Positions 6,738 through 14,969 are shown, counted from the first letter of the stretch. The stretch is 33,078 nucleotides of DNA from Ruminococcus sp. (GCA_024403995.1 JAKSQT010000021.1:1-33078); one strand, 5' to 3'. Translations and numbers: made by a program. The notes: generated from the letters alone by a model not told the origin.

Positions 6738-7919
6738 TTATTTATCAAACATTGATTTAAGCTTATCGAAGAAGCCCTGACGCTTTTCGTAGTTCTTTTC
6801 AGAGAGTGAGTCCTCGAATTCTTTGAGGAGGTCTTTCTGCTTTTTGGTGAGATTTTTTGGTATCTCAACGACGATCTTTACATACTGGTCTCCCCTGTCG
6901 GTACGCTGGAGACGCTGTATGCCCTTGCCTTTAAGGCGGAATACCGTACCTGTCTGAGTGCCTTCGTTAATGGTATACTTAACATCGCCGTCGATGGTCG
7001 GAACGATAATTTCAGCGCCGAGAACGGCATTCATATAAGTAACAGGAATTTCGCAGTGTATGTCATAATCCTCACGCTTGAACAGCTCATGAGACTTTAC
7101 ATGAACAGAGAGAAGGATATCACCATTCGGGCCTCCGTTAGCACCGCAGTCGCCCTGACCGCTGAGACGGATAGTCTGTCTGTCATCTATACCGGCAGGG
7201 ATATCAACGCTGACTGTTTTCTGTGTTCTTATTCTGCCAACGCCACGGCATTTTGTACATGGGTTCTTGATTATCTTGCCCTTGCCGCCGCAGTGAGGAC
7301 ATGGCTTTGATGAAGATATCATGCCGAAAGGAGTTCTCTGAGTGACCTTGACAGCACCTCTGCCCTGACAGTCGGGACATATTTCGGTAGATGAGCCTTT
7401 GTCCGAGCCTGTACCGCTGCACGCCTCACAGGTACACATACGGTTGACTTTGAGTTCATGCTGTTTCTTGCCGTGACAGGCTTCCATGAAAGTGAGTGTG
7501 ACATCGGCGTGGATATCAGAGCCACGTTTCGGAGAACTTGCAGATGAACGCTTGGAGGATGATGAAGTACCGAAGCCGAAGCCGCCGAAAAGATTTTCGA
7601 GGATATCGTCCATGCCGCTCATTCCGCTCATGCCGCTGAAGCCTGAGAAGCCTCCCATGCCGCCCATACCGCCGCCGCCGCCATAGCTCGGGTCGATGCC
7701 TGCGTGACCGAACTGGTCATATCTTGCACGTTTCTGTGGGTCGGAAAGAACCTCGTTAGCCTCGTTTATCTCCTGAAACTTTTCAACATAGGAAGGGTCA
7801 TCAGGGTGAAGGTCAGGATGATTTTCTCTTGCTTTCTTTCTGAAAGCTTTTTTTATCTCGTCCTCGGAAGCGCCCTTCTGGAGTCCGAGAACTTCATAAT
7901 AGTCTCTTTTTTCAGGCAT
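6738..7919 (-). CDS. dnaJ: Chaperone DnaJ (Hsp40)
   Basis: 393 aa, full length. Co-chaperone that stimulates DnaK ATPase activity and delivers unfolded substrates. The J domain (residues 1-70) contains the HPD motif at 34-36. A Gly/Phe- and Gly/Met-rich region follows (about 75-120). The zinc-binding domain (about 150-230) has four CxxCxGxG repeats: CEACSGTG, CPDCQGRG, CPHCGGKG, CTKCRGVG. The C-terminal substrate-binding domain ends with a basic tail. It is last in the heat-shock cluster, 231 bp after dnaK, in a gap holding three hairpins. AGGAG precedes the ATG. Confidence 0.98.
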   Translation of the reverse strand: MPEKRDYYEVLGLQKGASEDEIKKAFRKKARENHPDLHPDDPSYVEKFQEINEANEVLSDPQKRARYDQFGHAGIDPSYGGGGGMGGMGGFSGFSGMSGMSGMDDILENLFGGFGFGTSSSSKRSSASSPKRGSDIHADVTLTFMEACHGKKQHELKVNRMCTCEACSGTGSDKGSSTEICPDCQGRGAVKVTQRTPFGMISSSKPCPHCGGKGKIIKNPCTKCRGVGRIRTQKTVSVDIPAGIDDRQTIRLSGQGDCGANGGPNGDILLSVHVKSHELFKREDYDIHCEIPVTYMNAVLGAEIIVPTIDGDVKYTINEGTQTGTVFRLKGKGIQRLQRTDRGDQYVKIVVEIPKNLTKKQKDLLKEFEDSLSEKNYEKRQGFFDKLKSMFDK

Positions 7920-7940
7920 ATTTTTTCTCCTGAAGCCGTG

Positions 7941-7969
7941 ATTCGTAATACGGCAGGCGAATTACGAAT
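7941..7969 (-). promoter_or_regulatory. Inverted repeat in the dnaJ leader
   Basis: ATTCGTAAT (7941-7949) and ATTACGAAT (7961-7969) are perfect 9-bp complements with an 11-nt loop, ending about 22 bp before the dnaJ ATG. It would form a hairpin in the dnaK-dnaJ transcript close to the ribosome binding site. No regulatory family is recognised. Confidence 0.5.
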
Positions 7970-7984
7970 TAATATAAGCACTTA

Positions 7985-8009
7985 CAGGGCGGAGAGATTT
8001 TCCGCCCTG
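7985..8009. repeat. Intercistronic hairpin between dnaK and dnaJ
   Basis: CAGGGCGGA (7985-7993) pairs perfectly with TCCGCCCTG (8001-8009) across a 7-nt loop. No T-tract follows on the minus strand, so it is more likely a transcript stability or processing element than a terminator. Confidence 0.55.
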
Positions 8010-8096
8010 AGAAATATTCTATGCTTGGCAATATTACATTGAGTTGTAAGTGAGCACGCCCTCGTGTTCCCTGTCTGTTGAAATCATGGTGTCAGT

Positions 8097-8124
8097 GGGA
8101 TGCCGAGGGCGGCACCCCCTACAG
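8097..8124. repeat. TGTAGGGG-type short hairpin after dnaK
   Basis: On the minus strand this reads CTGTAGGGGGTGCC, a short loop, then GGCATCCC. It is one of the stand-alone members of the hairpin family that also builds element A; the almost identical stem lies at 15112-15136. Confidence 0.6.
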
Positions 8125-8150
8125 TATTATTTAATTGCCGTAATTATATC

Positions 8151-10013
8151 TTAAACCTCTGTGAAGTCAGCATCAACAACGCCGTCATCATTTGAACCGC
8201 CGTTGTCAGCAGCACCTGCGCCGCCCATGTTAGCAAACTGTGAAGGGTCAATTCCCTCTGCGCCGCCGTTAGGGTTAGCTTGCTGATAGATCTTTGCAGA
8301 AAGGTCATAGAATGCCTTCTGGAGGTCTTCCTTGAGTGACTTTATCTCAGATGAGTTGTTAGCCTCGATAGCAGACTTGAGTGCAGCACACTTGCTTTCG
8401 ATGTTGGACTTTTCGTCAGCAGAAACCTTGTCGCCGAAGTCTGTAAGAGCCTTTTCGCACTGGAATACGAGGTTTTCAGCTTCATTCTTTGTGTCAACTT
8501 CCTCACGGCGCTTCTTGTCCTCAGCAGCATACTGTTCAGCTTCCTTAACAGCCTTGTCGATGTCGTCCTTGGACATATTTGTTGAAGAAGTGATGGTGAT
8601 GTTCTGTTCCTTGCCTGTGCCGAGGTCCTTAGCAGAAACGTGAACGATACCGTTCTGGTCGATATCGAAAGTTACTTCGATCTGTGGGATACCTCTTGGA
8701 GCAGGAGCGATGCCGTCAAGACGGAAAGTACCGAGCTGCTTGTTATCTCTTGCGAACTCACGCTCACCCTGAAGAACGTTGATATCAACAGCAGGCTGAT
8801 TGTCAGCATATGTTGAGAATACCTGAGACTTCTTTGCAGGAATTGTGGTATTTCTTTCGATCATTCTTGTGCAGATGCCGCCGGCAGTCTCGATACCGAG
8901 AGAAAGCGGAGTAACATCGAGGAGGAGCAGACCGTTCTTAACGTCGCCACCGAGAACGCCGCCCTGATATGCAGCACCGAGTGCAACACATTCGTCAGGG
9001 TTGATGCCCTTGAACGGGTCTTTGCCGATGAGCTTCTTAACAGCGTCCTGAACAGCCGGAATTCTTGAAGAACCGCCGACCATGAGAACCTTGTTGATCT
9101 CTGAGATAGCAAGACCGCTGTCGCTGAGAGCCTGTCTTACAGGGCCCATTGTAGCCTCAACGAGGTCAGCTGTGAGTTCATTGAACTTAGCCTGTGTAAG
9201 AGTGAGGTCGAGGTGCTTAGGTGTACCTGTAGCATCAACAGTGATGAATGGGATATTGATATTTGAAGTTGTTGTTGAAGAAAGCTCGATCTTAGCCTTT
9301 TCAGCAGCATCCTTGAGTCTCTGTGCAGCCATCTTGTCAGCAGAGAGGTCGATACCCTCTGACTTCTTGAATTCGTCAACTATCCAGTTTATGATGCGCT
9401 GGTCGAAGTCATCGCCGCCGAGACGGTTGTTGCCTGCGGTTGCGAGAACTTGCTGAACGTCCTCACCCATTTCGATGATGGAAACATCGAATGTACCGCC
9501 GCCGAGGTCATAAACCATAACTATCTGTTCTTCTTCCTTGTCTATGCCATAGGAAAGAGCAGCAGCAGTTGGCTCGTTGATGATACGCTTTACAGTAAGA
9601 CCTGCGATCTGACCTGCGTCCTTTGTAGCCTGTCTCTGAGCGTCAGTGAAGTATGCAGGAACAGTGATAACAGCCTCGGTAACAGTCTCGCCGAGGTAAG
9701 CTTCAGCATCAGCCTTGAGCTTCTGGAGTATCATAGCTGATATTTCCTGTGGTGTATACTTTTTATCGTCGATAGTAACTTTGTAATCAGAACCCATGTG
9801 TCTCTTGATAGAAGCAACAGTTCTGTCGTGGTTTGTGATAGCCTGTCTTTTAGCGACCTGACCAACGAGACGCTCACCGTTATTTGTGAAAGCGACTACG
9901 GAAGGAGTTGTTCTTGCACCTTCATTGTTAGGGATAACAACGGCATTGCCGCCTTCCATAACTGCTACGCATGAGTTGGTTGTACCGAGGTCGATACCAA
10001 TAATTTTTGCCAT
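8151..10013 (-). CDS. dnaK: Chaperone DnaK (Hsp70)
   Basis: 620 aa, usual length for Firmicutes DnaK. ATP-dependent chaperone that binds exposed hydrophobic segments of unfolded proteins in the cytoplasm, cycling with DnaJ and GrpE. The N-terminus has [14 protein letters not shown] (phosphate-binding loop), the middle has [12 protein letters not shown] and VGGSSRIP, and the substrate-binding domain follows (about 380-500) with the C-terminal helical lid. The tail is Gly/Ala/Asn-rich and ends in acidic residues (VVDADFTEV), as is typical. The ATG has GGAGGTAATT ahead of it. It is the third gene of the CIRCE-controlled operon. Confidence 0.99.
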   Translation of the reverse strand: MAKIIGIDLGTTNSCVAVMEGGNAVVIPNNEGARTTPSVVAFTNNGERLVGQVAKRQAITNHDRTVASIKRHMGSDYKVTIDDKKYTPQEISAMILQKLKADAEAYLGETVTEAVITVPAYFTDAQRQATKDAGQIAGLTVKRIINEPTAAALSYGIDKEEEQIVMVYDLGGGTFDVSIIEMGEDVQQVLATAGNNRLGGDDFDQRIINWIVDEFKKSEGIDLSADKMAAQRLKDAAEKAKIELSSTTTSNINIPFITVDATGTPKHLDLTLTQAKFNELTADLVEATMGPVRQALSDSGLAISEINKVLMVGGSSRIPAVQDAVKKLIGKDPFKGINPDECVALGAAYQGGVLGGDVKNGLLLLDVTPLSLGIETAGGICTRMIERNTTIPAKKSQVFSTYADNQPAVDINVLQGEREFARDNKQLGTFRLDGIAPAPRGIPQIEVTFDIDQNGIVHVSAKDLGTGKEQNITITSSTNMSKDDIDKAVKEAEQYAAEDKKRREEVDTKNEAENLVFQCEKALTDFGDKVSADEKSNIESKCAALKSAIEANNSSEIKSLKEDLQKAFYDLSAKIYQQANPNGGAEGIDPSQFANMGGAGAADNGGSNDDGVVDADFTEV

Positions 10014-10078
10014 AATAATTACCTCCGAATTTTAATTATAGTAAACGACAAATCTTTTTGGCGCTTACTATTTGCCGA

Positions 10079-10114
10079 TTGCAGGGAGCAAATCTTTGAT
10101 TTGCGTATCTGCAA
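10079..10114 (-). promoter_or_regulatory. Intercistronic hairpin between grpE and dnaK
   Basis: TTGCAG/CTGCAA (10079-10084, 10109-10114) enclose the perfect 7-bp stem GCAAATC/GATTTGC (10088-10094, 10098-10104) with a 3-nt loop. It lies in the 144-bp grpE-dnaK gap with no T-tract. In other heat-shock operons such structures separate the low-expressed regulator genes from dnaK by processing; applying that here is inference. Confidence 0.5.
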
Positions 10115-10157
10115 GGAAATTTAAATATACATATTAAGGTTTGTTTATTTGCATTGT

Positions 10158-10739
10158 TCAGACGGCAACAGCGACCATTGCAGGTCTTATGAGCTTGTCG
10201 CCGAGCATATAGCCTTTCTGGTAGACTGCACAGACATAATTGCTTGCATAGTCAGTACCGTCAAGCTGCTGGATAGCGTTGTGAACATTCGGGTCAAACT
10301 CTTTTCCGAGAGCCTCGACCTCAGTCACATTCATTTTATTCATGAAGTCTTTGAGCTGACCCCAGATAAGCTGCATACCGTTCTTGAAATTTTCGTCGGA
10401 GCATTCAGCTTCAAGAGAGCGTTCAAAGCTGTCAATAACAGTGAGAAGATTTTCTATGCATTTAGCGGAAGCGTTCTGATAAGTTTCGGTCTTTTCCTTT
10501 GCAGTTCTTTTGCGGTAGTTGTCATATTCTGCGAAAAGTCTTATATACTTGTCATTTGCTTCTGCGAGGGCATTTTCAAGTTCCTCAGTTTTTACTGCTG
10601 CATCGTTGTATTCGCTTGCAGCATCGTCCTCGTCATCGGAGTCATCGTCGAAGTCATCATCAACATCAGCGGTCTCATCGAGATCGTCGTCAGTTAATTC
10701 CTCGTCAAGCTCCTCATCGGGATTTATTTTATTTTCCAT
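10158..10739 (-). CDS. grpE: Nucleotide exchange factor GrpE
   Basis: 193 aa. Releases ADP from DnaK. The N-terminal 50 residues are very acidic, with long Asp/Glu runs, as in many GrpE proteins. A long coiled-coil helix follows (about 48-100, with YIRLFAEYDNYRKRTAKE), then the C-terminal beta domain ending in the conserved GYMLGDKLIRPAMVAV. GAAAGGAG precedes the ATG. It lies 18 bp after the hrcA stop in the same operon. Confidence 0.97.
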   Translation of the reverse strand: MENKINPDEELDEELTDDDLDETADVDDDFDDDSDDEDDAASEYNDAAVKTEELENALAEANDKYIRLFAEYDNYRKRTAKEKTETYQNASAKCIENLLTVIDSFERSLEAECSDENFKNGMQLIWGQLKDFMNKMNVTEVEALGKEFDPNVHNAIQQLDGTDYASNYVCAVYQKGYMLGDKLIRPAMVAVAV

Positions 10740-10757
10740 TGGTTGTTCTCCTTTCGT

Positions 10758-11795
10758 TTATGTCTCTGTATCTTCCGATATATCATCATCGTCCTCACCC
10801 GACATAAGAGAAGATATTTTCTGTGTCAGGTAATCGACATAAGGAATGATCTTTTTATAGTCAACTCTCATAGGGCCTATTACTCCGAGAGAACCGACTT
10901 CCTTGCCGCCTTTGCGGTATTTTGAGACTATCAGGCTTGAATTGCCGATAGCGAATGTATTATTTTCCTGACCGAACTTTACCTGAATGCCGCTGAAGGT
11001 TTCTTCAAGCAGTTCGGAGAGACCGTTTTTGTGTTCAATAAAGCGGACGACCTCCATTTTGTCAAGCTCCTCGCAGGAGAGCAGTTTTTCGCTGCCGCTA
11101 ACGGTAAGCTCCTGTTGGCGCAGGTCTTCGGAGAGTTCGCAGATGCCCTTGACAAGCGGTGAAAGAGACACCATGTAGGCACTGACTGCGGCGACCATTT
11201 TATCGAACATTTCCTCGGAAAGCTCCTCAACGGAAACGCCGCTGAGATTTTCCTCTATATAATGAGTAAAGAAATCGAGCTGTTCGTGATTGAGGTCAAA
11301 TTCAAGGCGGCAGGCTTTGTTTTTGATACTGCCGTTTGAGGTAATGAGGAGAATGACATAGAGTCGTTTGCCTGTTGGTATTACCTCAACTTTTGATATG
11401 ACCGAGAAGCGTGGAACGGAATTTGTTACCACAGCCGCACACTGAGTAATTTCGGTGAGGGCGGCGGCGGCATTCTGAACGAGAAGTTCTTCGGGAGTAT
11501 CCTTTCCGCCGAGCATTGAGTCGATTTTTGATTTTTCGTCATCAGAGAGTGAGGGGAGAGTCATAAGCTCATCGATATAGAGTCTGTAGCCCTTGAAAGT
11601 GGGGACACGGCCGGCCGATGTATGGGGCTGTTCGAGATAGCCGAGCTGTTCAAGAGCCGCCATGTCGTTGCGTATGGTAGCGGCGGAGACTTTGATATTA
11701 TCGAGCTTTGAGATCGCTTTGGAGCCGACAGGTTCGCCTGTTCTGACATATTCGTCAACGATTGCGGCGAGAATTTTCAGTTTTCTTTCGTCCAC
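10758..11795 (-). CDS. hrcA: Heat-inducible transcription repressor HrcA
   Basis: About 345 aa. Repressor of class I heat-shock genes that binds the CIRCE operator and needs GroEL for activity in other Firmicutes. The N-terminal winged-helix domain shows the family signature ILAAIVDEYVRTGEPVGS and the YLEQPHTSAGRVPTFKGYR segment; a GAF-like middle and dimerisation region follow. The frame is open back to a GTG at 11825, which lies inside the CIRCE operator. The GTG at 11795 (VDERKLKIL) has AAAGG 10 nt upstream and matches family N-termini, so it is preferred. First gene of the operon, autoregulated. Confidence 0.95.
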   Translation of the reverse strand: MDERKLKILAAIVDEYVRTGEPVGSKAISKLDNIKVSAATIRNDMAALEQLGYLEQPHTSAGRVPTFKGYRLYIDELMTLPSLSDDEKSKIDSMLGGKDTPEELLVQNAAAALTEITQCAAVVTNSVPRFSVISKVEVIPTGKRLYVILLITSNGSIKNKACRLEFDLNHEQLDFFTHYIEENLSGVSVEELSEEMFDKMVAAVSAYMVSLSPLVKGICELSEDLRQQELTVSGSEKLLSCEELDKMEVVRFIEHKNGLSELLEETFSGIQVKFGQENNTFAIGNSSLIVSKYRKGGKEVGSLGVIGPMRVDYKKIIPYVDYLTQKISSLMSGEDDDDISEDTET

Positions 11796-11818
11796 GACCT
11801 CACGACCTTTCACAATCT

Positions 11819-11845
11819 TTAGCACTCTAACTCTTTGAGTGCTAA
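11819..11845 (-). promoter_or_regulatory. CIRCE operator
   Basis: Perfect consensus TTAGCACTC (11819-11827), 9-bp spacer, GAGTGCTAA (11837-11845). It lies just downstream of the hrcA promoter, so HrcA binding would block transcription of hrcA-grpE-dnaK-dnaJ. Confidence 0.98.
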
Positions 11846-11849
11846 GTAT

Positions 11850-11878
11850 AATTTATCACTATTATTGGGTTTTGTCAA
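11850..11878 (-). promoter_or_regulatory. Promoter of the hrcA-grpE-dnaK-dnaJ operon
   Basis: On the minus strand TTGACA (11873-11878), 17 bp, then TAAATT (11850-11855). A second possible -10, TATACT, lies 5 bp further but with a 22-bp spacer. The CIRCE operator starts immediately downstream. Confidence 0.75.
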
Positions 11879-11965
11879 GCGTTTTATACATTTTCGGCTT
11901 TTTCAACTAATTTCAACAAACATTACTGCAAATTTAATGTGATATTTTTGCTGAGACAAAACAAA

Positions 11966-12215
11966 AAAGGACAGCCGCAACTGTCCTTTCAGCGTGTCAA
12001 AAAACTTATTTGGGGACGTCGAGGACGCCGTCCCCTACAAATGCATTAACGAAGAATAGCTGAATTGTAGGGGCTGGCGGTCTCACCTGTCGGCTCGGTC
12101 GGTGCTTCTGCGTTGCAGAGGTATCCACTGGATACCCGCACCCTCGACAGCCCTTGTTTAACGAAATAATTTCGACTTTTTAAACAGACTGAAAGGACAG
12201 CCGCAACTGTCCTTT
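11966..12215. repeat. Duplicated terminator hairpin flanking element A copy 2
   Basis: The same 24 bp (AAAGGACAG...CTGTCCTTT) stand at 11966-11989 and 12192-12215 as a perfect direct duplication around element A. Each copy is itself a complete hairpin with a 7-bp or longer stem. On the minus strand the distal copy is followed by TTTTGTTTTG, so it is the functional intrinsic terminator of mscL. The proximal copy has been separated from that T-tract by the element. Confidence 0.9.
11990..12191 (-). mobile_element. Element A copy 2, with the 63-bp loop module
   Basis: 202 bp, in the orientation opposite to copies 1 and 3. The ends read CAGACTG (12185-12191) and CAGCGTGTC (11990-11998) and are imperfect inverted repeats of the form CAGNNTGTNNAAAAA. 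It contains two TGTAGGGG hairpins. In one of them the loop holds a 63-bp insert (12080-12142) that starts GTCTCACC and ends CGCACC; without it the copy would equal the 141-bp form. The insert carries its own stem GGTATCCA/TGGATACC. No coding potential. Together with its flanks this explains the non-coding stretch between hrcA and mscL. Confidence 0.85.
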
Positions 12216-12229
12216 AATTTACATATGTA

Positions 12230-12652
12230 TTACTTCTTCTGCTTTAAGAGGTCTCTGATCTCTGTAAGGAGAACTTCTTCCTTTGACGGCTCAGGAGCTT
12301 TCGGAGCTTCTTCTTCTTTTTTCTTCTTGCCTACTGACATAGCCTTGTTGATAGCCTTGAGGAGGCAGAAAAGAATGAGGGCAATGATGATAAAATTGAG
12401 GACTGACGAGAGGAACGAACCGTAGTTGAAGTCGATGCCTTTGATGGTGAATTTTCCGCCGACGAGCTGCATAACGCCGTTTTCGTCCTTTTTCGCACCG
12501 CCTGTGATTACAGCGATGAGTGGGTTGATGAAATTATCGGTGAGCGAGCTTACGATATTTCCGAAAGCCGCACCGATGATAACACCGATAGCCATGTCCA
12601 TTACATTGCCTTTGAGGGCAAACTCTTTGAATTCCTGTAAAAACTTCTTCAT
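12230..12652 (-). CDS. mscL: Large-conductance mechanosensitive channel MscL
   Basis: 140 aa. Homopentameric inner-membrane channel that opens on membrane tension during osmotic downshock. The amphipathic N-terminal helix (MKKFLQEFKEFALKGNVMD) is followed by transmembrane helix 1 with AIGVIIGAAFGNIVSSL, a periplasmic loop, transmembrane helix 2 (about 77-100), and a Lys/Glu-rich cytoplasmic helix ending LLKQKK. An earlier in-frame ATG at 12670 overlaps the ribosome binding site; AGGAGAAG is spaced for the ATG at 12652, which also matches family N-termini. Monocistronic, with a terminator interrupted by element A. Confidence 0.97.
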   Translation of the reverse strand: MKKFLQEFKEFALKGNVMDMAIGVIIGAAFGNIVSSLTDNFINPLIAVITGGAKKDENGVMQLVGGKFTIKGIDFNYGSFLSSVLNFIIIALILFCLLKAINKAMSVGKKKKEEEAPKAPEPSKEEVLLTEIRDLLKQKK

Positions 12653-12818
12653 TTTTACTTCTCCTAACATAAAAATTCTTATCCCGTTCAGAAGAAGTAC
12701 ACATCCTATCCGAATAAACCTTATGTGAAATATTGGTAGATCTGCGGAAATGCGTACATTTCAGCTTGTCGGGAAATATATCTGAGAAAACACATAAGTG
12801 TTTCTCTTTGATACAGTA

Positions 12819-14573
12819 TTATTCGGGCAGAGCCGCAATTTCGGGCTTTTCCGAAGCAGTCCGTTTTCTTGCCTTCATATATTCAGGCAGTTCTATCGCA
12901 TCAAGTTCTTCATTGAGCGACTTATACTTTTTGGGGAGAGCTTCAACGGCATGGTCTGCCTGTGCCATCATAGCCTCCTTGTGTTCGGGAACATATGCGC
13001 TGAGTTCGCCTGCATTTGCTCTGCCTGCGCCGCCCATCATATCCCATTTCTGAGGTTCATGATTTCTTTCAAGAACGCCTGCATCAGCTTGTGCAGTAGC
13101 TCTCATTCTGTCCTGAGAGTGCTTGTCCTCGTTATAAGCAAGCTGACTTGCATCTGCAACGTCGGTACCTGACATATACTTCTTGCTGTAGTTGACGCTT
13201 TCATTCGGTTTAAGGGCAGAAGCGTCCGCAACAGGAAGGTCATTCATATATGTTTTCTTTTTTGACTCATATTTCTTTATTCTTTCGGCATAGGCATCAC
13301 CTACAACGTCTGATTTGCCGAAGAAATCGTCCGCTTTGGCATCATTTCGCTTGGTAGCCTTTCCGCCGTCGAAGAATGCCCAGAAATCATCAGGGACATC
13401 GACACGCTTATCCTGTTGCAGTTCGGGCTGAAGTGAAACAGAGTCAATATCAGTCGGACGTGACGAAACAGGAGCCATATCCATTGAATGTGATGTCAGG
13501 GGAGCCATGTCTGTATCATGCATATTGTTATGCTGAGATGACGGCACAGAAGTCATACCCCTTGATGACAGCGGCTGCATTCCGTTGTTTGTAGGCGGAA
13601 TTTCCAGCATATCAATAGAATGCTGCTTAGGTGCGGCATTCTGCATATTCTGTAAAGGCTGCATTCCATGCACAGCGTTATGTGGCTGCATATTCTGTAC
13701 AGCGTTCTGAGACGGAATACCCTGCATTGCATTCTGCGGAGGGATATTCTGCATCGGCTGAGGAGCGTTCGGGCGCATTGGCTGCTGCGGCTGACCATAT
13801 GGCGGCGGCGCAGCGTTCATATCAGGCTGACCGTACATCATCGGCTGACTATAGACAGGCATACCGTTCTGGTCGTAACCCATGAACTGCGGCTGACCGT
13901 ACATCATCGGCTGATTATAGACAGGCATACCGTTCTGGTCATATCCCATGAACTGCGGCTGACCGTACATCATCGGCTGATTATAAACAGGCATACCGTT
14001 CTGGTCATATCCCGTAAACTGCGGCTGACCGTACATCATTGGCTGCTGTGGGGAGTTCATCTGCGGAATATTGCGTACTTGCTGTGGATTTGGCTGGTTC
14101 ATTGGCTGCATTCCGTTCATGGGATGCTGCTGTTGCGGCTGCGGCGGCGGTACGTTCCTGAACTGATTTTGCTGAGGAGCACCGTACATCGCATTTGGCT
14201 GATTGAAGTTATTGTTTGGCTGTTGTTTTTGCTGTTGTGGATGTCTTATTTGTTCGGGAAGTGTGATTCGCTCTGCGTCGAGCTTTGGTATAAACGGTTC
14301 GTCAAAGCCTGAGAAGTCGGGCTTGCTGTTAGTATTATTCGGTTCAGCGGCTGTATGCAAATCTGACGGATCTTTCTTTGAAGCACTGTCATTTATAACA
14401 AAAGTACCGTTCCCTATTGTAAAGCCGCCTGCCTTATCTTCGTCCTCTGAATGGTAGCCGCCCATATCGACCGAGTCCATATCGGCAGGCTTGGAGTGAG
14501 GCAGACTTTTACCGCATTTTATGCAAAATCTGTATCCCGAAAGGTTATCTGCTCCGCACTTTGGGCACTTCAT
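12819..14573 (-). CDS. Zinc-ribbon protein with two kinds of internal repeats
   Basis: 584 aa, function not recognised. Residues 1-21 form a CxxC...CxxC zinc ribbon (MKCPKCG, CIKCG) like those of the DUF805 trio. Residues about 110-330 are rich in Pro, Gln, Met and Asn. Within them a 22-residue unit starting QPMMYGQPQF and ending DQNGMPVYN repeats three times (177-242), plus a partial fourth copy. The C-terminal third (448-545) shows a weaker repeat of 20-24 residues starting (V)ADAS-L: VADASAL (448), VADASQL (472), ADAGVL (496), ANAGEL (519), ADHAVEAL (539). There is no signal peptide or membrane segment, so it is probably cytoplasmic. AAGGAGG precedes the ATG. Monocistronic. Confidence 0.8.
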   Translation of the reverse strand: MKCPKCGADNLSGYRFCIKCGKSLPHSKPADMDSVDMGGYHSEDEDKAGGFTIGNGTFVINDSASKKDPSDLHTAAEPNNTNSKPDFSGFDEPFIPKLDAERITLPEQIRHPQQQKQQPNNNFNQPNAMYGAPQQNQFRNVPPPQPQQQHPMNGMQPMNQPNPQQVRNIPQMNSPQQPMMYGQPQFTGYDQNGMPVYNQPMMYGQPQFMGYDQNGMPVYNQPMMYGQPQFMGYDQNGMPVYSQPMMYGQPDMNAAPPPYGQPQQPMRPNAPQPMQNIPPQNAMQGIPSQNAVQNMQPHNAVHGMQPLQNMQNAAPKQHSIDMLEIPPTNNGMQPLSSRGMTSVPSSQHNNMHDTDMAPLTSHSMDMAPVSSRPTDIDSVSLQPELQQDKRVDVPDDFWAFFDGGKATKRNDAKADDFFGKSDVVGDAYAERIKKYESKKKTYMNDLPVADASALKPNESVNYSKKYMSGTDVADASQLAYNEDKHSQDRMRATAQADAGVLERNHEPQKWDMMGGAGRANAGELSAYVPEHKEAMMAQADHAVEALPKKYKSLNEELDAIELPEYMKARKRTASEKPEIAALPE

Positions 14574-14666
14574 AAATTGATCCTCCTTATATAGAATTTA
14601 TCCGCAGGCTATGTGAACAAATTCTGAAATTCCCCTGACCAATTGTTCCTTTTCTGATACATATTC

Positions 14667-14695
14667 ATTATAACATTATTCGCAGTTTATTTCAA
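14667..14695 (-). promoter_or_regulatory. Promoter of the repeat-rich zinc-ribbon gene
   Basis: On the minus strand TTGAAA (14690-14695), 17 bp, TATAAT (14667-14672), about 90 bp upstream of the ATG at 14573. Confidence 0.7.
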
Positions 14696-14710
14696 GGGAA
14701 TTTTTTAAAA

Positions 14711-14732
14711 TTGTGCAATACTGTGACAAAAT
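14711..14732 (+). promoter_or_regulatory. Conserved motif shared with the M23 peptidase upstream region
   Basis: TTGTGCAATACTGTGACAAA followed by AT, then TATATTCA about 17 bp on. The same motif without the internal ACT is found on the minus strand at 26621-26638, ahead of the M23 peptidase gene, in the same orientation relative to the gene (here toward the VanY-like gene). Regulator unknown. Confidence 0.4.
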
Positions 14733-14787
14733 CGTGTTAGAGTTTGTATATTCATAATAATAAACGGCATAATTACAATTACTGCCT

Positions 14788-14969
14788 CAGTCTGTTTAAA
14801 AAGTCGAAATTATTTCGTTAAGTGACAAGGGAGTCCGAGGGCGGACTCCCCTACGTCATATTAATATCCCGACACAAAAACGTAGGGGATGCCGGTCTCA
14901 CCTGTCGGCTCGGTCGGTGCTTCTGCGTTGCAGAGGTATCCACTGGATACCCGCACCCTCGGCATCCCC
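14788..14969 (+). mobile_element. Element A-related outer copy, interrupted
   Basis: It starts with CAGTCTGTTTAAAAAGTC, like element A, then a GGGAGTCCG/CGGACTCCC hairpin, an AATATCCCGACAC linker and a GGGGATGCC hairpin whose loop holds the 63-bp module (14895-14957). A second, complete element A follows directly. The reciprocal right end of this outer copy is not recognisable. The segment from 14864 on is the same as the repeat cut by the window start. Confidence 0.75.

Noticed and set aside
7056-8042. Plus-strand open frames opposite dnaJ
   Set aside because: Antisense to a certain gene, with no family resemblance.
10149-10833. Plus-strand frames opposite grpE, including a Ser-rich one
   Set aside because: They arise from the Asp/Glu-rich GrpE N-terminus read backwards; no start signals.
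13668-14312. 214-residue plus-strand frame opposite the repeat-rich zinc-ribbon gene
   Set aside because: Its apparent repeats are the reverse reading of the QPMMYGQPQF repeat; the minus-strand gene has zinc ribbon, promoter and ribosome binding site.
14711-14732. WalR-type binding site upstream of wall hydrolase genes
   Set aside because: The half-site spacing differs between the two loci (TGTGCA to TGTGAC separated by 4 and 1 bp) and does not fit the fixed 5-bp WalR spacing.
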